The notes: a model not told the origin generated them from the letters alone. A stretch of 64,000 bases of DNA from Rhodovulum kholense (GCF_003053725.1 NZ_QAYC01000001.1:248001-312000), one strand, 5' to 3'. Positions 28,501 to 38,159 are shown, counted from the first letter of the stretch. Numbers and translations: made by a program.

Positions 28501-28971
28501 GCGGATCACCGGCTCGCCCAGCCGCTTGACCGCGCCCTTCAGCGTTTTCACAAGCCCGCGCTCGTGGCGTTCCAGCACCCGCCCGGTCAACAGCAGCGCC
28601 CAGGTCGAGGCATTGACCATCGGCGAGGCCGACCGGCCCAGATGACGGCCCCAGTCCGAGGGCGCGATCTTGTCCTCGATCAGCGCGTCCATGGTGGCCT
28701 CGTCGGGCACCCGCAGAAGGGCCTCGGCCAGGCACATCAGCGCGATGCCCTCGTCGGTGGACAGCCCGTATTCGGCCAGAAACACCTCCATCAGCCCGGG
28801 CCGGTCCCCGGCGCGGATCTGGTGCACCAGCTCGGCCGCCGCCGCCTCGATCCGCGAGCGGTCCTCGTCATTCAGGCCGGTCGCGGTCAGCAGGGCGTCC
28901 AGCGTCGGACCTTCGGGCGCATAGGTGGCCGCCTCGATCCGGTCGCGCAGCGGCAGGGTGTCATCCAGCAT
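25501..28971 (-). CDS. putA: Bifunctional proline dehydrogenase / glutamate-semialdehyde dehydrogenase
   Basis: Oxidises proline to glutamate in two steps; 1156 residues. It lacks the N-terminal ribbon-helix-helix DNA-binding domain of enterobacterial PutA, so it should not regulate its own transcription. The FAD-dependent PRODH barrel spans roughly residues 80-430 (KGAYWDSEIKRAQ). The aldehyde dehydrogenase domain follows with GFTGST-type VAFTGSTE, the general-base region LIAETGGLNA and the catalytic cysteine in SAGQRCSAL. ATG 28971 is about 100 bases from the divergent Lrp-type gene, the arrangement known for PutR-controlled putA. Confidence 0.96.
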   Translation of the reverse strand: MLDDTLPLRDRIEAATYAPEGPTLDALLTATGLNDEDRSRIEAAAAELVHQIRAGDRPGLMEVFLAEYGLSTDEGIALMCLAEALLRVPDEATMDALIEDKIAPSDWGRHLGRSASPMVNASTWALLLTGRVLERHERGLVKTLKGAVKRLGEPVIRAAAARAMREMGRQFVLGETIDAALARAAEMEAKGYTYSYDMLGEAARTEADARRYMTAYSGAIARIGLAATRGDVRADPGISIKLSALHPRYEVAQRDRVIAELAPRLLDLALKARTMGMGLNIDAEEADRLVLSLDVIAAVLADERLAGWDGFGVVVQAYGPRAGLVIDALYALAQKHDRRLMVRLVKGAYWDSEIKRAQVAGVEGFPVFTRKAATDVSYIANARKLLRMTDRIYPQFATHNAHTVAAILDMAPDPESFEFQRLHGMGEALHQIVMDKGLGTRCRIYAPVGAHRDLLAYLVRRLLENGANSSFVNRIVDTSVPPEVVVADPLSELEARLDEPANPEILPGPALFAPERRNSRGWDLAHGPHLARIDEARTAQRTAHVNAAPLLAGPVRAEPGQPRHSPSDPKDLVGWVQDASLRDVGTALAHARPWNIPETRCAEILRQAADLYEAHFGEIFALLAREAGKTLPDAVGELREAVDFLRYYASRIETLDAPARGLFVCISPWNFPLAIFTGQIAAALAAGNAVIAKPAEQTPLIAHLAVRLLHEAGVPPECLQLLPGDGQIGARLTSDPRATGVAFTGSTETARLIQRAMAEHMAPGTPLIAETGGLNAMIVDSTALPEQAVRDVIASAFQSAGQRCSALRCLYVQEDIAPGFLEMLKGAMAELRVGDPWALSTDLGPLIDAEAHAGIATYVAAARAEGRVIWEGKTPREGHFQAPVAIRVAGIEAIEREVFGPVLHVATFAGADLDRVIAAINATGYGLTFGLHSRIDDRVQHLADRLCVGNLYVNRNQIGAVVGSQPFGGEGLSGTGPKAGGPHYLPRFTERAAPEALSTSEPAGGTPAAPEAVEAALRAASPARGPETLDLPGPTGESNRLTTRARPPLLCLGPGEAAAAAQAEAVRALGGAAVAVEGRLDPAALTAAEGISGALWWGDAETGRAYAQALAQRDGPILPLIAGMPDPAHARHERHLCVDTTAAGGNAALLARAGSA

Positions 28972-29011
28972 GGAAGTCTCTCCGTTTTCAGGCCATCATA
29001 GCGGCAAAGCG

Positions 29012-29060
29012 GCAGGCCGTTCGCCTGCATTTATCTTCCTTTCTAGGCGTTTCGCCCAAA
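29012..29060. promoter_or_regulatory. Inverted repeats in the putA-putR intergenic region
   Basis: GCAGGC-CGTTC-GCCTGC (29012-29028) is a perfect 6-bp inverted repeat with a 5-base spacer. GGCG-TTT-CGCC, flanked by CTTT and AAAG, follows at about 29039-29060 just before the regulator start. Both are plausible Lrp-family operators; binding is inferred. Confidence 0.4.
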
Positions 29061-29075
29061 GATAGGGTCCCGTTC

Positions 29076-29552
29076 ATGCCTGATGGCTCGCTGCCCCTCG
29101 ACCGTTACGACCGCGCGATTCTGCAGATTCTCTCTGCCGAGGGGCGGATTCCCGTGGCCGAACTGGCCCGCCGCATCGGTCTGTCGAAGACCCCGACCCA
29201 GGCCCGGCTGCGCCGGCTCGAAACCGAGGGCATCGTCACCGGCTATCGCGCGATGCTGAACCCGATCCGGCTGGGGCTGGCCCATGTCGCCTTTGTCGAG
29301 CTGCGGCTGTCCGATACCCGCGAGGCGGCGCTGCGCGACTTCAACGCCGCCGTCCGTGTCATTCCCGAGGTCGAGGAATGCCACATGATCGCGGGCGGGT
29401 TCGACTATCTGCTGAAGGTGCGCACCGCCGACATGGCGTCCTATCGCGAGGTCATGGCCGAACGGATTTCGGCGCTGCCCCATGTCGCCAACAGCTCGAC
29501 CTTCGTGGCGATGGAGGCGGTCAAGGACGCGGCCTTCGCCACGCCGCCGTGA
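29076..29552 (+). CDS. putR: Lrp/AsnC-family regulator, probably PutR
   Basis: A 158-residue regulator with an N-terminal helix-turn-helix (ILSAEGRIPVAELARRIGLS) and a C-terminal RAM ligand-binding domain (VIPEVEECHMIAGGFDYLLK). It is divergent from putA, and in alphaproteobacteria this position is held by PutR, the proline-dependent activator of putA. ATG 29076 is taken because it opens directly into the conserved LDRYDRAIL start. The name rests on context. Confidence 0.9.
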   Translation: MPDGSLPLDRYDRAILQILSAEGRIPVAELARRIGLSKTPTQARLRRLETEGIVTGYRAMLNPIRLGLAHVAFVELRLSDTREAALRDFNAAVRVIPEVEECHMIAGGFDYLLKVRTADMASYREVMAERISALPHVANSSTFVAMEAVKDAAFATPP

Positions 29553-29849
29553 CGGGCGATCCCGGATGACAGGCGAAAGGGAGGGGGCGCCCGTCCCGGC
29601 GCGTTGGCCTCGCATCGGGATCCGTGGGGCGTGCGCTTGCCAATCATTCCGCTCCTGAGCATCTTCGGCTGGGGCAAGCTTGCGGCCTCGCGCGCGGCCC
29701 GTCAAAATCGCGGCGCGCTTCGCTGCCTCGGCAGTTGCGCGCTGGCCGGGGAATGGTAGACAGGTCCCAGGGACCGAGGGCGGCCGCGACCGGGAGATGC
29801 GGGTGCCGCCCTGTCCCTGCAACCGCCAGGCAACGCCAGGGGAAGCGTC

Positions 29850-31304
29850 ATGGTTTCACGCGTCATACCGGTCGATCCGTTCGATCTCGTCATCTTTGGC
29901 GCGACCGGAGACCTGTCCACCGGCAAGATCCTGCCGGGACTCTATCGCCGCGATGCCGACGGGCAATTGCCGGACGCCGCCCGGATCGTCGGCGCGGCCC
30001 GCAGTCCGATGGACGACGAGGGGTTCCGCACCCTGGTGCGCGCCGCGATCCATGCCGCGATCCCCGAGGGGCGGCGCGATGCCGAGGCCGTCGAACGGTT
30101 CCTGACGCGGCTCGCTTATGTGGCGGTCGATGCCACCGGCGAGGGCGGCTGGCCCGAGCTCGCCGCCAAGATGCGCCCCGATGTGGTGCAGGCCTATTAC
30201 TTCTCGGTCGGGCCGGGGCTCTTCGGGGCGCTGGCCGAGCGGCTGCATGCCCATGGCATGAACACCGAAGGCTGCCGGATCGTGGTCGAAAAGCCGTTCG
30301 GTCATGACCTCGCCTCGGCCCGGGCGCTGAACGCCACGCTGGCCGCGCATTTCGACGAACATCAGATCTACCGGATCGACCATTATCTGGGCAAGGAGAC
30401 GGTGCAGAACCTGATGGCGGTCCGCTTCGCCAACATGCTGTTCGAGCCGCTCTGGAACGCGCAATACGTGGATCACATCCAGATCACCGTGGCCGAGACC
30501 GTGGGCGTCGCGGGCCGGGGCGGCTATTACGACAAGTCGGGCGCGATGCGCGACATGGTGCAGAACCACATGATGCAGCTTCTGTGCCTGATCGCGATGG
30601 AACCGCCCTACGCCTTCGAACCCGATGCCGTGCGCGACGAGAAGCTGAAGGTGATCCGTGCGCTCGACCCGGTGCGCCCGGCCGATATCGTGCGCGGCCA
30701 GTATCGGGGCGCGAACGGCAAGACCGGCTATCACGAGGATGTCGAGGATCCCGCCAGCCGCACCGAAAGCTTCATCGCGCTCAAGGCCCATGTCTCGTCC
30801 TGGCGCTGGAAGGGCACGGCCTTCTACCTGCGCACCGGCAAGCGGCTCAGGGCGCGCACCTCGGAAATCGCGATCACCTTCAAAGACCCGCCGCATTCGA
30901 TCTTCGGCGAACAGGAAGGCCACCGCGCCAATGTGCTGGTCATCCGGCTGCAACCCAACGAGGGCATCAAGCTGAAGGTGACCATCAAGGAACCGGGGCC
31001 GGGCGGCATGCGTCTGATCGAGGTGCCTCTGGACATGTCCTTCGCCGAGGCACTCGGTCCCAGTGCGCAAGAGATCCCGGACGCCTATGAACGGCTTATC
31101 ATGGATGTGATCCGCGGCAACCAGACGCTGTTCATGCGCGGCGACGAGGTCGAGGCCGCCTGGGCCTGGACCGATCCGATCATCGCCGCCTGGGAGGCGC
31201 GCGGCGACCGGCCCCAGCCCTACGATCCGGGCTCGTCGGGGCCCGAGGATGCGCTGATGCTGCTGCATCGCGACGGTCGGCGCTGGCGGGAGATCCGGCC
31301 GTGA
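29850..31304 (+). CDS. zwf: Glucose-6-phosphate 1-dehydrogenase
   Basis: NADP-dependent first enzyme of the Entner-Doudoroff and pentose phosphate routes, 484 residues, normal length. GATGDLSTGKI near residue 16 forms the nucleotide-binding turn, and RIDHYLGKE holds the catalytic His and Lys of the active site. ATG 29850 has AGGGGAAGCG upstream. It is the first gene of zwf-pgl-pgi, with pgl starting inside its stop codon region (GTGA overlap). The 297 bases upstream contain no other gene I can support. Confidence 0.97.
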   Translation: MVSRVIPVDPFDLVIFGATGDLSTGKILPGLYRRDADGQLPDAARIVGAARSPMDDEGFRTLVRAAIHAAIPEGRRDAEAVERFLTRLAYVAVDATGEGGWPELAAKMRPDVVQAYYFSVGPGLFGALAERLHAHGMNTEGCRIVVEKPFGHDLASARALNATLAAHFDEHQIYRIDHYLGKETVQNLMAVRFANMLFEPLWNAQYVDHIQITVAETVGVAGRGGYYDKSGAMRDMVQNHMMQLLCLIAMEPPYAFEPDAVRDEKLKVIRALDPVRPADIVRGQYRGANGKTGYHEDVEDPASRTESFIALKAHVSSWRWKGTAFYLRTGKRLRARTSEIAITFKDPPHSIFGEQEGHRANVLVIRLQPNEGIKLKVTIKEPGPGGMRLIEVPLDMSFAEALGPSAQEIPDAYERLIMDVIRGNQTLFMRGDEVEAAWAWTDPIIAAWEARGDRPQPYDPGSSGPEDALMLLHRDGRRWREIRP

Positions 31305-31963
31305 AGCTGCTGACCTATCCCGATCTCGAGATGATGATGATTGCGCTTGCCAATGTGCTGGCGGGCGAATTGAACAACGCGCTGTTCCACGAGGACCGGG
31401 TCAGCATCGCGCTGCCCGGCGGCACGACGCCGGGGCCGCTTTACGACGATCTTTGCGCCAGCAGCCTTGATTGGTCCCGGGTCCGGGTGCTGCCGACCGA
31501 CGAACGGCTGGTGGCTCCCGATCACCCGCGCTCGAACGAGGGCATGATCCGGGCGCGGCTTCTGACCGGCAAGGCGGCCGAGGCGCGGTTCATTGGGCTG
31601 AGGCCCGGCGCCGACGGCATGGACGGGCTGACCGAGAGGGTGCGCCGGGCGCTGCCGCTGAACGTTCTGGTGCTGGGGATGGGGGACGACATGCATGCCG
31701 CCTCGCTTTTCCCCGGCGCGCCCGAACTGGACGCGGCCCTCTCGCCCGAGGCGCCGCCGGTGATGCAGATCACCCCGCCCGGCCAGCCCGAGCCGCGCAT
31801 CACCCTGACCGCGCCGGTTCTGCAGGGTGCGCTCAGCATCCATATCCTGATCACCGGGGCCGCCAAGCGCGCCGCGCTCGAACAGGCGGCCGAGCTGGCC
31901 GATCCGCATCTGGCACCGATCTGCACGGTGCTGAAGGACGCAACGGTCCATTGGACGGAGTAA
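31301..31963 (+). CDS. pgl: 6-phosphogluconolactonase
   Basis: Hydrolyses 6-phosphogluconolactone, the product of Zwf; 220 residues, the usual length of the DevB/Pgl type. The family motifs [15 protein letters not shown] and [15 protein letters not shown] are present, followed by [15 protein letters not shown]. It starts with GTG 31301, overlapping the zwf stop by 4 bases, and pgi starts 4 bases after its stop, so the three genes form a tight operon. Confidence 0.95.
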   Translation: MKLLTYPDLEMMMIALANVLAGELNNALFHEDRVSIALPGGTTPGPLYDDLCASSLDWSRVRVLPTDERLVAPDHPRSNEGMIRARLLTGKAAEARFIGLRPGADGMDGLTERVRRALPLNVLVLGMGDDMHAASLFPGAPELDAALSPEAPPVMQITPPGQPEPRITLTAPVLQGALSIHILITGAAKRAALEQAAELADPHLAPICTVLKDATVHWTE

Positions 31964-31967
31964 CGAC

Positions 31968-33611
31968 GTGACCCTTTCGACGATCTGGGACCGGCTCGAC
32001 GCCCAGGCGGGCCGGGTATCGGCACGCGCCATCGCGACGCTCTTTCACGACAGGAACCGCGCCGCGGCCTTTTCGGTCCGGTTCCCCGGCCAGTCCGCGG
32101 CCGCCGTACATGGCGAAGAGATGCTGTTCGACTTCTCGAAGACCAATATCGACGAGGACACGCTGGAACTTCTGATCGAGCTGGCCATCGCGGCCGGTGT
32201 GCAGGCCCGGCGCGACGCGATGTTCGCGGGCCGCCGGATCAACGAGACCGAGGGCCGGGCGGTGCTGCACACCGCGCTGCGCAATCCCGAGGGCAAGGTC
32301 GCGCTTGACGGCCAGGACGTCATGGAAGGCGTGCGCGAGACGCTTCTGAGGATGCGGGGGTTCGCGCGCGAGGTCCGGGGCGGCGGCATTTGCGGGCAGG
32401 GCGGGCCGATCACCGATGTCGTCAATATCGGCATCGGCGGGTCGGATCTGGGTCCGGCCATGGCCTGCCTGGCGCTTGCGCCCTTCCATGACGGGCCGCG
32501 CTGCCATTTCATCTCGAATGTCGATGGCGCCCATGCCGCCGACACGCTGAAGGATCTGGACCCCGAAACGACGCTGGTCATCGTCGCCTCGAAGACCTTC
32601 ACCACCATCGAGACCATGACCAATGCCGAGACGGTGCGTGGCTGGATGGCGGCGCGGGTGTCGGACCCCGGGGCGCAATTCGCGGCGCTGTCCTCGGCGC
32701 TGGACCGGACCGCCGATTTCGGCATCGCGCCCGAGCGGGTCTTCGGCTTCGAGGACTGGGTCGGCGGGCGCTATTCGATGTGGGGGCCGATCGGTCTGTC
32801 GCTGATGATCGCCATCGGCCCCGAGCGTTTCGACGACTTCCTTGCGGGCGGCGCGGCGATGGACGCGCATTTCCGCAGCGCGCCGCTGCGCTCGAACCTG
32901 CCGGTGCTGCTGGCGCTGGTCGGGCTCTGGCATGCGCAGGTGCTGGGCCATGCGACGCGCGCGGTGCTGCCCTATGACCAGCGGCTGGCCCGGCTTCCGG
33001 CCTATCTCCAGCAGCTTGAAATGGAAAGCAACGGCAAGAGCGTGACCATGAGCGGGCAGGCGGTTTCGCGGCCGACCGGTCCCGTGGTCTGGGGCGAGCC
33101 CGGCACCAATGGCCAGCATGCCTTCTATCAGTTGATCCATCAGGGCACCCAGGTCGTGCCCTGCGAATTCCTGGTCGCGGCGCGGGGCCACGAGCCCGAG
33201 CTGGCCCATCACCACCGGCTGCTGCTGGCCAACGTGCTGGCCCAGTCCAAGGCCTTGATGGAGGGGCGCGGCCTCGAGGCCGCGCGCGCCATTGCCGAGA
33301 AGGCGGGTTTTGTCGGAGACGAGCTGGACCGGCAGGCGCGCCACCGGGTCTTCCCGGGCAACCGGCCCTCGACCACGCTGATCTATCCGCAGCTCACGCC
33401 GCGGATGCTGGGCCAGATCGTGGCGCTTTACGAACACCGGGTCTTCACCGAGGGGGTGATCCTGGGCATCAACTCCTTCGACCAGTGGGGGGTCGAGCTT
33501 GGCAAGGAACTGGCCAAGTCGCTGGAGCCTCTGCTGGCGGGCGGCGCGCGTCCCGAGACGCTGGACGGCTCGACCGCGCAGCTTCTCGATTTCGTGGCGG
33601 CGGCCGGCTGA
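31968..33611 (+). CDS. pgi: Glucose-6-phosphate isomerase
   Basis: Interconverts glucose-6-phosphate and fructose-6-phosphate, 547 residues. The sugar-phosphate-binding motifs [28 protein letters not shown] and [15 protein letters not shown], and the C-terminal [10 protein letters not shown], are intact. GTG 31968 is used as the start, 4 bases after pgl. Placement with zwf and pgl suggests hexose flux through Entner-Doudoroff with recycling of fructose-6-phosphate; edd and eda are not in the window. Confidence 0.97.
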   Translation: MTLSTIWDRLDAQAGRVSARAIATLFHDRNRAAAFSVRFPGQSAAAVHGEEMLFDFSKTNIDEDTLELLIELAIAAGVQARRDAMFAGRRINETEGRAVLHTALRNPEGKVALDGQDVMEGVRETLLRMRGFAREVRGGGICGQGGPITDVVNIGIGGSDLGPAMACLALAPFHDGPRCHFISNVDGAHAADTLKDLDPETTLVIVASKTFTTIETMTNAETVRGWMAARVSDPGAQFAALSSALDRTADFGIAPERVFGFEDWVGGRYSMWGPIGLSLMIAIGPERFDDFLAGGAAMDAHFRSAPLRSNLPVLLALVGLWHAQVLGHATRAVLPYDQRLARLPAYLQQLEMESNGKSVTMSGQAVSRPTGPVVWGEPGTNGQHAFYQLIHQGTQVVPCEFLVAARGHEPELAHHHRLLLANVLAQSKALMEGRGLEAARAIAEKAGFVGDELDRQARHRVFPGNRPSTTLIYPQLTPRMLGQIVALYEHRVFTEGVILGINSFDQWGVELGKELAKSLEPLLAGGARPETLDGSTAQLLDFVAAAG

Positions 33612-33714
33612 GGGTCTGACGCGACGGGGGCCGTCCGCCGGGCGACCCGGGACGGGGAAAGGATTCGTTTACGTTTTCGGCCTAGGCTTTGCTTGGGTTG
33701 TGAGCGGAGCGAAG

Positions 33715-34002
33715 ATGTCCACCTGTCGGGAATGCGGGAAAGTCCTGAGCGTGTTCGGTTCGGATGGCGACGCGCTTTGCGAGCTTTGCGCCATGGTCCA
33801 GGATGCCGAGGTTCTGTTCCGCCAGATCCGGTCGCTGGAGGATGACGGCAAGACCCGCGCCGAAATCACCGAGGCTGTCTGGGACCGCTGGACCGCCGAA
33901 GAGCGCGCCGCCGGGTCCGACGACCGCGCCCGGAAGGCACTGACCGATACCGACCCGCCCGATGCCCGCCCGCGCCGTTGGCCGCGCCTGTCGCTGCGCT
34001 AG
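33715..34002 (+). CDS. Small zinc-ribbon protein of unknown function
   Basis: A 95-residue protein with two CxxC knuckles, C4-x2-C7 and C22-x2-C25, forming a short zinc ribbon at the N terminus. A charged helical region (about 30-60, EVLFRQIRSLEDDG) and a Pro/Arg-rich tail follow. GAGCGAAG before ATG 33715 serves as ribosome site. The translation is compositionally balanced, unlike the shadow frames around it, and a modest AT-rich segment (33661-33705) precedes it as possible promoter. No family name can be given. Confidence 0.6.
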   Translation: MSTCRECGKVLSVFGSDGDALCELCAMVQDAEVLFRQIRSLEDDGKTRAEITEAVWDRWTAEERAAGSDDRARKALTDTDPPDARPRRWPRLSLR

Positions 34003-34313
34003 GGCCCGCCCGACCTTCCGGGGCTCCGGTCTGGCAAGACACCGGACCGGGCCGGTCCCGCGGCTCTCGTCCGTCTCGCGCGCGCCATCCTTCGCGACCG
34101 TCCCGGGGGCTTCGGGGGGAAGCGTCCCCGGATCGTCTTTCGACCCTTGTTGCTCTCAGGCGCCCGGATCGGCGCTTCCGTCGCCCCTTGCGGTCGCCGC
34201 ATACAGGCCTTGATGGCGGACGGGGCCGTGTCCGATGTCTTCCCGGGGCGTCCTTCCCGGCCAGCGGGAGGATAGAACCATCGACCCCGAGGGACGGTCC
34301 TGAGGCGCGGGTT
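34003..34313. other. Intergenic region between converging genes
   Basis: About 310 bases without a credible gene. It holds an inverted repeat GGACCG-GGC-CGGTCC (34044-34058), preceded by TCCGGT/ACCGGA, which could be a terminator of the small zinc-ribbon gene although no T-run is present. Nothing else is recognised. Confidence 0.4.
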
Positions 34314-36233
34314 TCAGGCCGGGCTGCGACGGTGGATCGGGTCGGCCAGCAGGCGCAGCCCGTTCAGCACCACCAGCACGGTGCCTCCCTCATGGCCCAC
34401 CACCGCCACCGGCAGCGGCAGATCGAACATCAGCCCCGAGGCGACCAGCGCCGCCATCGCCCCCATGGCGAAGATCAGGTTCTGGCGAATGATCCGCGCC
34501 GTGCGCCGTGCCAGCGCATGGGCGGCGGCAAGCTGGCCCAGATCCTCGGACAGCAGCGCGACATCGGCGGCCTGCAGGGCCACCTCTGACCCGGCGGCGC
34601 CCATCGCGATCCCGACATCGGCCCGCGCAAGGGCGGCCGCATCATTGACCCCGTCGCCGACGAAGGCGACCCGGCCCGCCCCGGTCAGGTCGGCCACGAT
34701 CCGCACCTTGTCCTCGGGGCGCAGGTCGGCATGGATCTCGGCGGGCGCAATGCCCAGATCGCCGCCGATCCGCTCGGCCACCGCGCGCCGGTCGCCGGTC
34801 AGCATCGCGACCCGCCCGACGCCCCGCGCGCGCAGCGCCGCCAGTCCGGGTCGGGCGGTCGGACGCGGCTGATCCTCGACCGTCACGGCCCCCAGAAGCC
34901 GCGCGCCGCGCCCCAGCAGCACCAGCGTCTGGGTTCCGCGATCGAGATCGCCGACCGGGGCGGGACGGTCGTGGGCGGCGCCCTTGGCCCCCATCCGCGC
35001 CGCGAGCCGGGCATTGCCCGCCCAAAGCACGCCCTCGTCATCGACGCCCACCATGCCCTCGCCGGGCACCGCACGGGCCTCGCGCACCGCGACCGGCCCG
35101 AGCGCCCGCGCGGCGGCGGCGCGGCGGATCGCATCGGCGATGGGGTGCTCGGAATGCGCCTCGAGTGCTGCAAGGCGCGCGAGGAAGGCATCGGGATCGC
35201 CGTCGCAAGCCAGCTCGACCACTTCCTGGCGGCCGGTGGTCAGCGTGCCGGTCTTGTCGAAGGCGAAGGTATCGACCCGGGCCAGCGTCTCGAGCGCGGC
35301 GCCGCCCTTGAACAGCACGCCCCCGCGCGCCGAGGCCGACAGCGCCGACAGGATCGCGGCCGGGACCGAGATCACGATGGCGCAGGGGCTGGCCGCGACC
35401 AGCAGCGTCGCCGCCTTGTAAAGCGCCGCGTGCCAGCCGAGACCCAGCCAGACAAAGATCGCGAAGGCCAGCACCGCGCCCGCGAGCACGGCCACCGTAT
35501 AGCGCTGGCCGAACCAGTCCGAAAAGCGTTCGGACGGCGCGCGGGCGGCCTGCGCCTCTGTGACCAGCGCGATCATCCGCGCCACGGTGCTTTCGGCCAG
35601 CGGCCGCGTGACCTCGATGGCCAGCACGCCATGCAGGTTCACCGTCGCCTCGAAGACCTGCGCGCCGGGCTGCTTGTGGACGGGGACGGATTCGCCGGTG
35701 ATGGTGGATTCGTCGATCGACCCCTCGCCCTCGCGGATCGTGCCATCGACCGGCACCCGCGCGCCGGGGCGCAGGATCACGATGTCGCCCGGCGCCAGAT
35801 CGGCCACCGCGACCTCTTGGGTTTCGCCCGAGGCGGTGCGGCGCAAGGTGCGGTCGGGGCGCAGCTCCATCAATGCCTCGATGGCGCGGCGGGCGCGGCC
35901 CATGGCGCGGTGTTCCAGCGTGGTCGACAGGCTGAAAAGCGTCAGCAGCACCGCGCCCTCGGCGGTCGCGCCGACCGCGGCAGCCGCCAGCGCCGCGATC
36001 ACCATCAGGAGGTCGATATCGAGTTCCCGCTCGGACCAGAGCGCGCGCAGCGCCCGGAGCGCCGCGGGAATGCCTCCCGCAGCATAGACGAGCGCCAGCG
36101 CCGCGGTCCCCGCGACCGCAGGCCAGCCGGTGTCGGGAAAGGGCCCCCATCTGAACGCGGCGGCCGTCAGCATCCCGGCCAGGGTCAGCCCGGTCAGGGC
36201 CAGGCGACGAAGGTCTTCGGTCGGCATCGTCAT
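34314..36233 (-). CDS. P1B-4-type heavy-metal-transporting P-type ATPase
   Basis: A 639-residue metal-exporting ATPase. ATG 36233 (GGAAGA upstream) is preferred over the in-frame ATG 36299. There is no N-terminal CxxC metal-binding domain. Order of motifs: TGES in the actuator domain, SPC in the metal-binding helix (about residue 283), phosphorylation site DKTGTLTTG (about 326), SEHPIA, GDGVNDAAALA, and HEGGT in the last helices (about 612). The SPC plus HEGGT pair marks the P1B-4 group, whose members export Co2+, Fe2+ or Zn2+ (CoaT, CtpD, PfeT). Which metal is used here cannot be read from sequence. It lies downstream of nifK on the same strand, separated by a terminator. Confidence 0.93.
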   Translation of the reverse strand: MTMPTEDLRRLALTGLTLAGMLTAAAFRWGPFPDTGWPAVAGTAALALVYAAGGIPAALRALRALWSERELDIDLLMVIAALAAAAVGATAEGAVLLTLFSLSTTLEHRAMGRARRAIEALMELRPDRTLRRTASGETQEVAVADLAPGDIVILRPGARVPVDGTIREGEGSIDESTITGESVPVHKQPGAQVFEATVNLHGVLAIEVTRPLAESTVARMIALVTEAQAARAPSERFSDWFGQRYTVAVLAGAVLAFAIFVWLGLGWHAALYKAATLLVAASPCAIVISVPAAILSALSASARGGVLFKGGAALETLARVDTFAFDKTGTLTTGRQEVVELACDGDPDAFLARLAALEAHSEHPIADAIRRAAAARALGPVAVREARAVPGEGMVGVDDEGVLWAGNARLAARMGAKGAAHDRPAPVGDLDRGTQTLVLLGRGARLLGAVTVEDQPRPTARPGLAALRARGVGRVAMLTGDRRAVAERIGGDLGIAPAEIHADLRPEDKVRIVADLTGAGRVAFVGDGVNDAAALARADVGIAMGAAGSEVALQAADVALLSEDLGQLAAAHALARRTARIIRQNLIFAMGAMAALVASGLMFDLPLPVAVVGHEGGTVLVVLNGLRLLADPIHRRSPA

Positions 36234-36418
36234 GATCGGGTCTTCCGGTCTGGCAGGCGCCCGGCCGCAGGTCGTGTCCCTGTGGTCCGGGCGGCCCATG
36301 GCTGGTCCGCGCCCGGGATATATCCTGTCGCGCGGCCTGCGTCAGCGGCCTTGAACGCGACGCGACCATGCGCCTCTTCGGGGCTGCGGGCGTCGGAGGC
36401 GGGGCGCAAAAGACATGC

Positions 36419-36440
36419 GGCCGGTCCTTTCGGACCGACC
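36419..36440 (-). terminator. Terminator after nifHDK
   Basis: On the minus strand GGTCGGTCC-GAAA-GGACCGGCC forms a 9-bp stem (one G-T pair) with a stable GAAA tetraloop, about 90 bases after the nifK stop; it is followed by GCATGTCTTTT. Confidence 0.65.
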
Positions 36441-36526
36441 GCATGCCGGGGGAGACGCCCTTGGGAAGCTGCGGTTCCGGCGAGGGACTTGGGTTGGGAC
36501 AGGACCGCCGGAACCGTCGAGGAGCG

Positions 36527-38065
36527 TCAGCGGGTGAGATCGAAGGAAATGTCGGTCTCGCCCAGGGTCCCCGTCTCGGTGTCGAGCTTGTCGAAGATCG
36601 TGTCGAGGATCTTGACCAGCACGGTCAGGCCGCCCTGATAGCCGAAGGTCGGGAAGCGGTGATGGTGATGCCGGTCAAAGATCGGGAAGGTCAGCCGGAT
36701 CAGCGGGATGTTCAGGTCACGCTCGATATACTTGCCGTAGCTGTTGCCGATCAGCAGATCGGTCGGCTCGGTCGCGAGGATCGAGCGCAGGTGCCACAGA
36801 TCCTTGCCGGCCCAGACCTGGCAGCCCTGCCCGTAGGGCGAGGAGGCCAGCAGCTCTTCCATCTTCTTGGCCCAGTCCTTCGAGCCGTTGGTCGCCAGGC
36901 AGTGGGTCGGCTCGCCGCCGGTTTCCATGACGAACTTGGCCATCGCGTAAACGAAGTCCGGATCGCCGTAGATCGCGTAGGTCTTGCCGTGCAGATATGC
37001 CTGGCTGTCGGCCATCGCGTCGACCAGGCGGCCGCGCTCCAGCGTCAGGCAGTCGGGAACCGCCTTGCCGGTCAGTTCGCTGACGGTCATCAGGAACTCG
37101 TCGGTGCCGGAAACGCCCATCGGATAGTGCAGGGCGGCGGTTTTCTGGCCCTTCTCTTCACAGAATTCCAGCGTCCGGCGGGTGCAGTATTCCTGCAGCG
37201 ACAGGGTCGCCTTGGCGTTGACCGCGGCCTTGACGTCATCCAGCTTGGTGCCGCCGGCATACATCTGGTAGTCGCCGTCCGAGGGGGTGTCGTAGACATC
37301 CGACACGTCCGACAGGATGGTGTACTCGACGCCCATGGCGGCCAGCATCCGGTTCATCTCGCGGATGTTGGCGACCGCGAAGCCGTCGAAGCCGGGGATG
37401 ATGTTGATGCTGTCGGTCTCGGCCCGCTCGGCATCCTTCCAGAAGTGGGTCAGGATCCCCTTCTGCATATTGTCGTAACCGTCCACATGGCTGCCGACGA
37501 AGGCAGGCGTGTGGGCGAAGGGCACGTCGAAGTCCTCGGGCACCGAGCCCTTTTCCTTCGACTGGATGATGAACGAGTTGAGGTCGTCCCCGATCACCTC
37601 GGCCATGCAGGTGGTCGAGACGGCGATCATCTTCGGCTGGTAGAGCGCGTAGGTGTTGGCCAGGCCGTCGACCATGTTGGTCAGCCCGCCGAACACGGCC
37701 GCGTCTTCGGTCATCGACGAGGACACCGCCGAGGCCGGTTCCTTGAAGTGACGCGACAGGTGCGAGCGGTAATAGGCGACGCAGCCTTGCGAGCCGTGCA
37801 CGAAGCTCATCGTGCCTTCATAGCCCGCGGCGGCGAAGACGGCGCCCAGCGGCTGGCAGGCCTTGGCGGGGTTGATGACCAGCGCCTCGCGGGCGAGGTT
37901 CTTCTCGCGGTAGTCCCAGGACTTGGTCCAGTCGAGGATCTCGGTCACCTGGGGCGCGGTCGGCGCATTCTCGAACGTCGCCCGCTTGTTCTTGAACATT
38001 TCCTTGTATTCGGGCTCGTGGAACAGCTTGTTGTGGTCGAGCACCTTGTCTGCCGATTGGGGCAT
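36527..38065 (-). CDS. nifK: Nitrogenase molybdenum-iron protein beta chain
   Basis: Beta subunit of the MoFe protein, 512 residues. With NifD it forms the alpha2-beta2 tetramer and shares the P-cluster. P-cluster cysteines are visible in [19 protein letters not shown] and [12 protein letters not shown], and the conserved SSSMTED follows. The His-rich stretch [17 protein letters not shown] near the C terminus is typical. ATG 38065 is preceded by a purine-rich site (GAAGGATCC); the open frame upstream to 38254 is antisense-like sequence over the nifD-nifK gap. Last gene of nifHDK. Confidence 0.98.
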   Translation of the reverse strand: MPQSADKVLDHNKLFHEPEYKEMFKNKRATFENAPTAPQVTEILDWTKSWDYREKNLAREALVINPAKACQPLGAVFAAAGYEGTMSFVHGSQGCVAYYRSHLSRHFKEPASAVSSSMTEDAAVFGGLTNMVDGLANTYALYQPKMIAVSTTCMAEVIGDDLNSFIIQSKEKGSVPEDFDVPFAHTPAFVGSHVDGYDNMQKGILTHFWKDAERAETDSINIIPGFDGFAVANIREMNRMLAAMGVEYTILSDVSDVYDTPSDGDYQMYAGGTKLDDVKAAVNAKATLSLQEYCTRRTLEFCEEKGQKTAALHYPMGVSGTDEFLMTVSELTGKAVPDCLTLERGRLVDAMADSQAYLHGKTYAIYGDPDFVYAMAKFVMETGGEPTHCLATNGSKDWAKKMEELLASSPYGQGCQVWAGKDLWHLRSILATEPTDLLIGNSYGKYIERDLNIPLIRLTFPIFDRHHHHRFPTFGYQGGLTVLVKILDTIFDKLDTETGTLGETDISFDLTR

Positions 38066-38159
38066 GGCTTGGGATCCTTCTTCGGGCCGTCCGCATTCCG
38101 AGACGCGGCCGAAAGGGTTGAGGGAGCTGGCGGGAGGTCTCGGCCCCCCGCCGAAGGCA

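Noticed and set aside
24784-29001. 1405-codon plus-strand frame over putA and the rhomboid gene
   Set aside because: Antisense of two recognisable genes and without a conserved motif.
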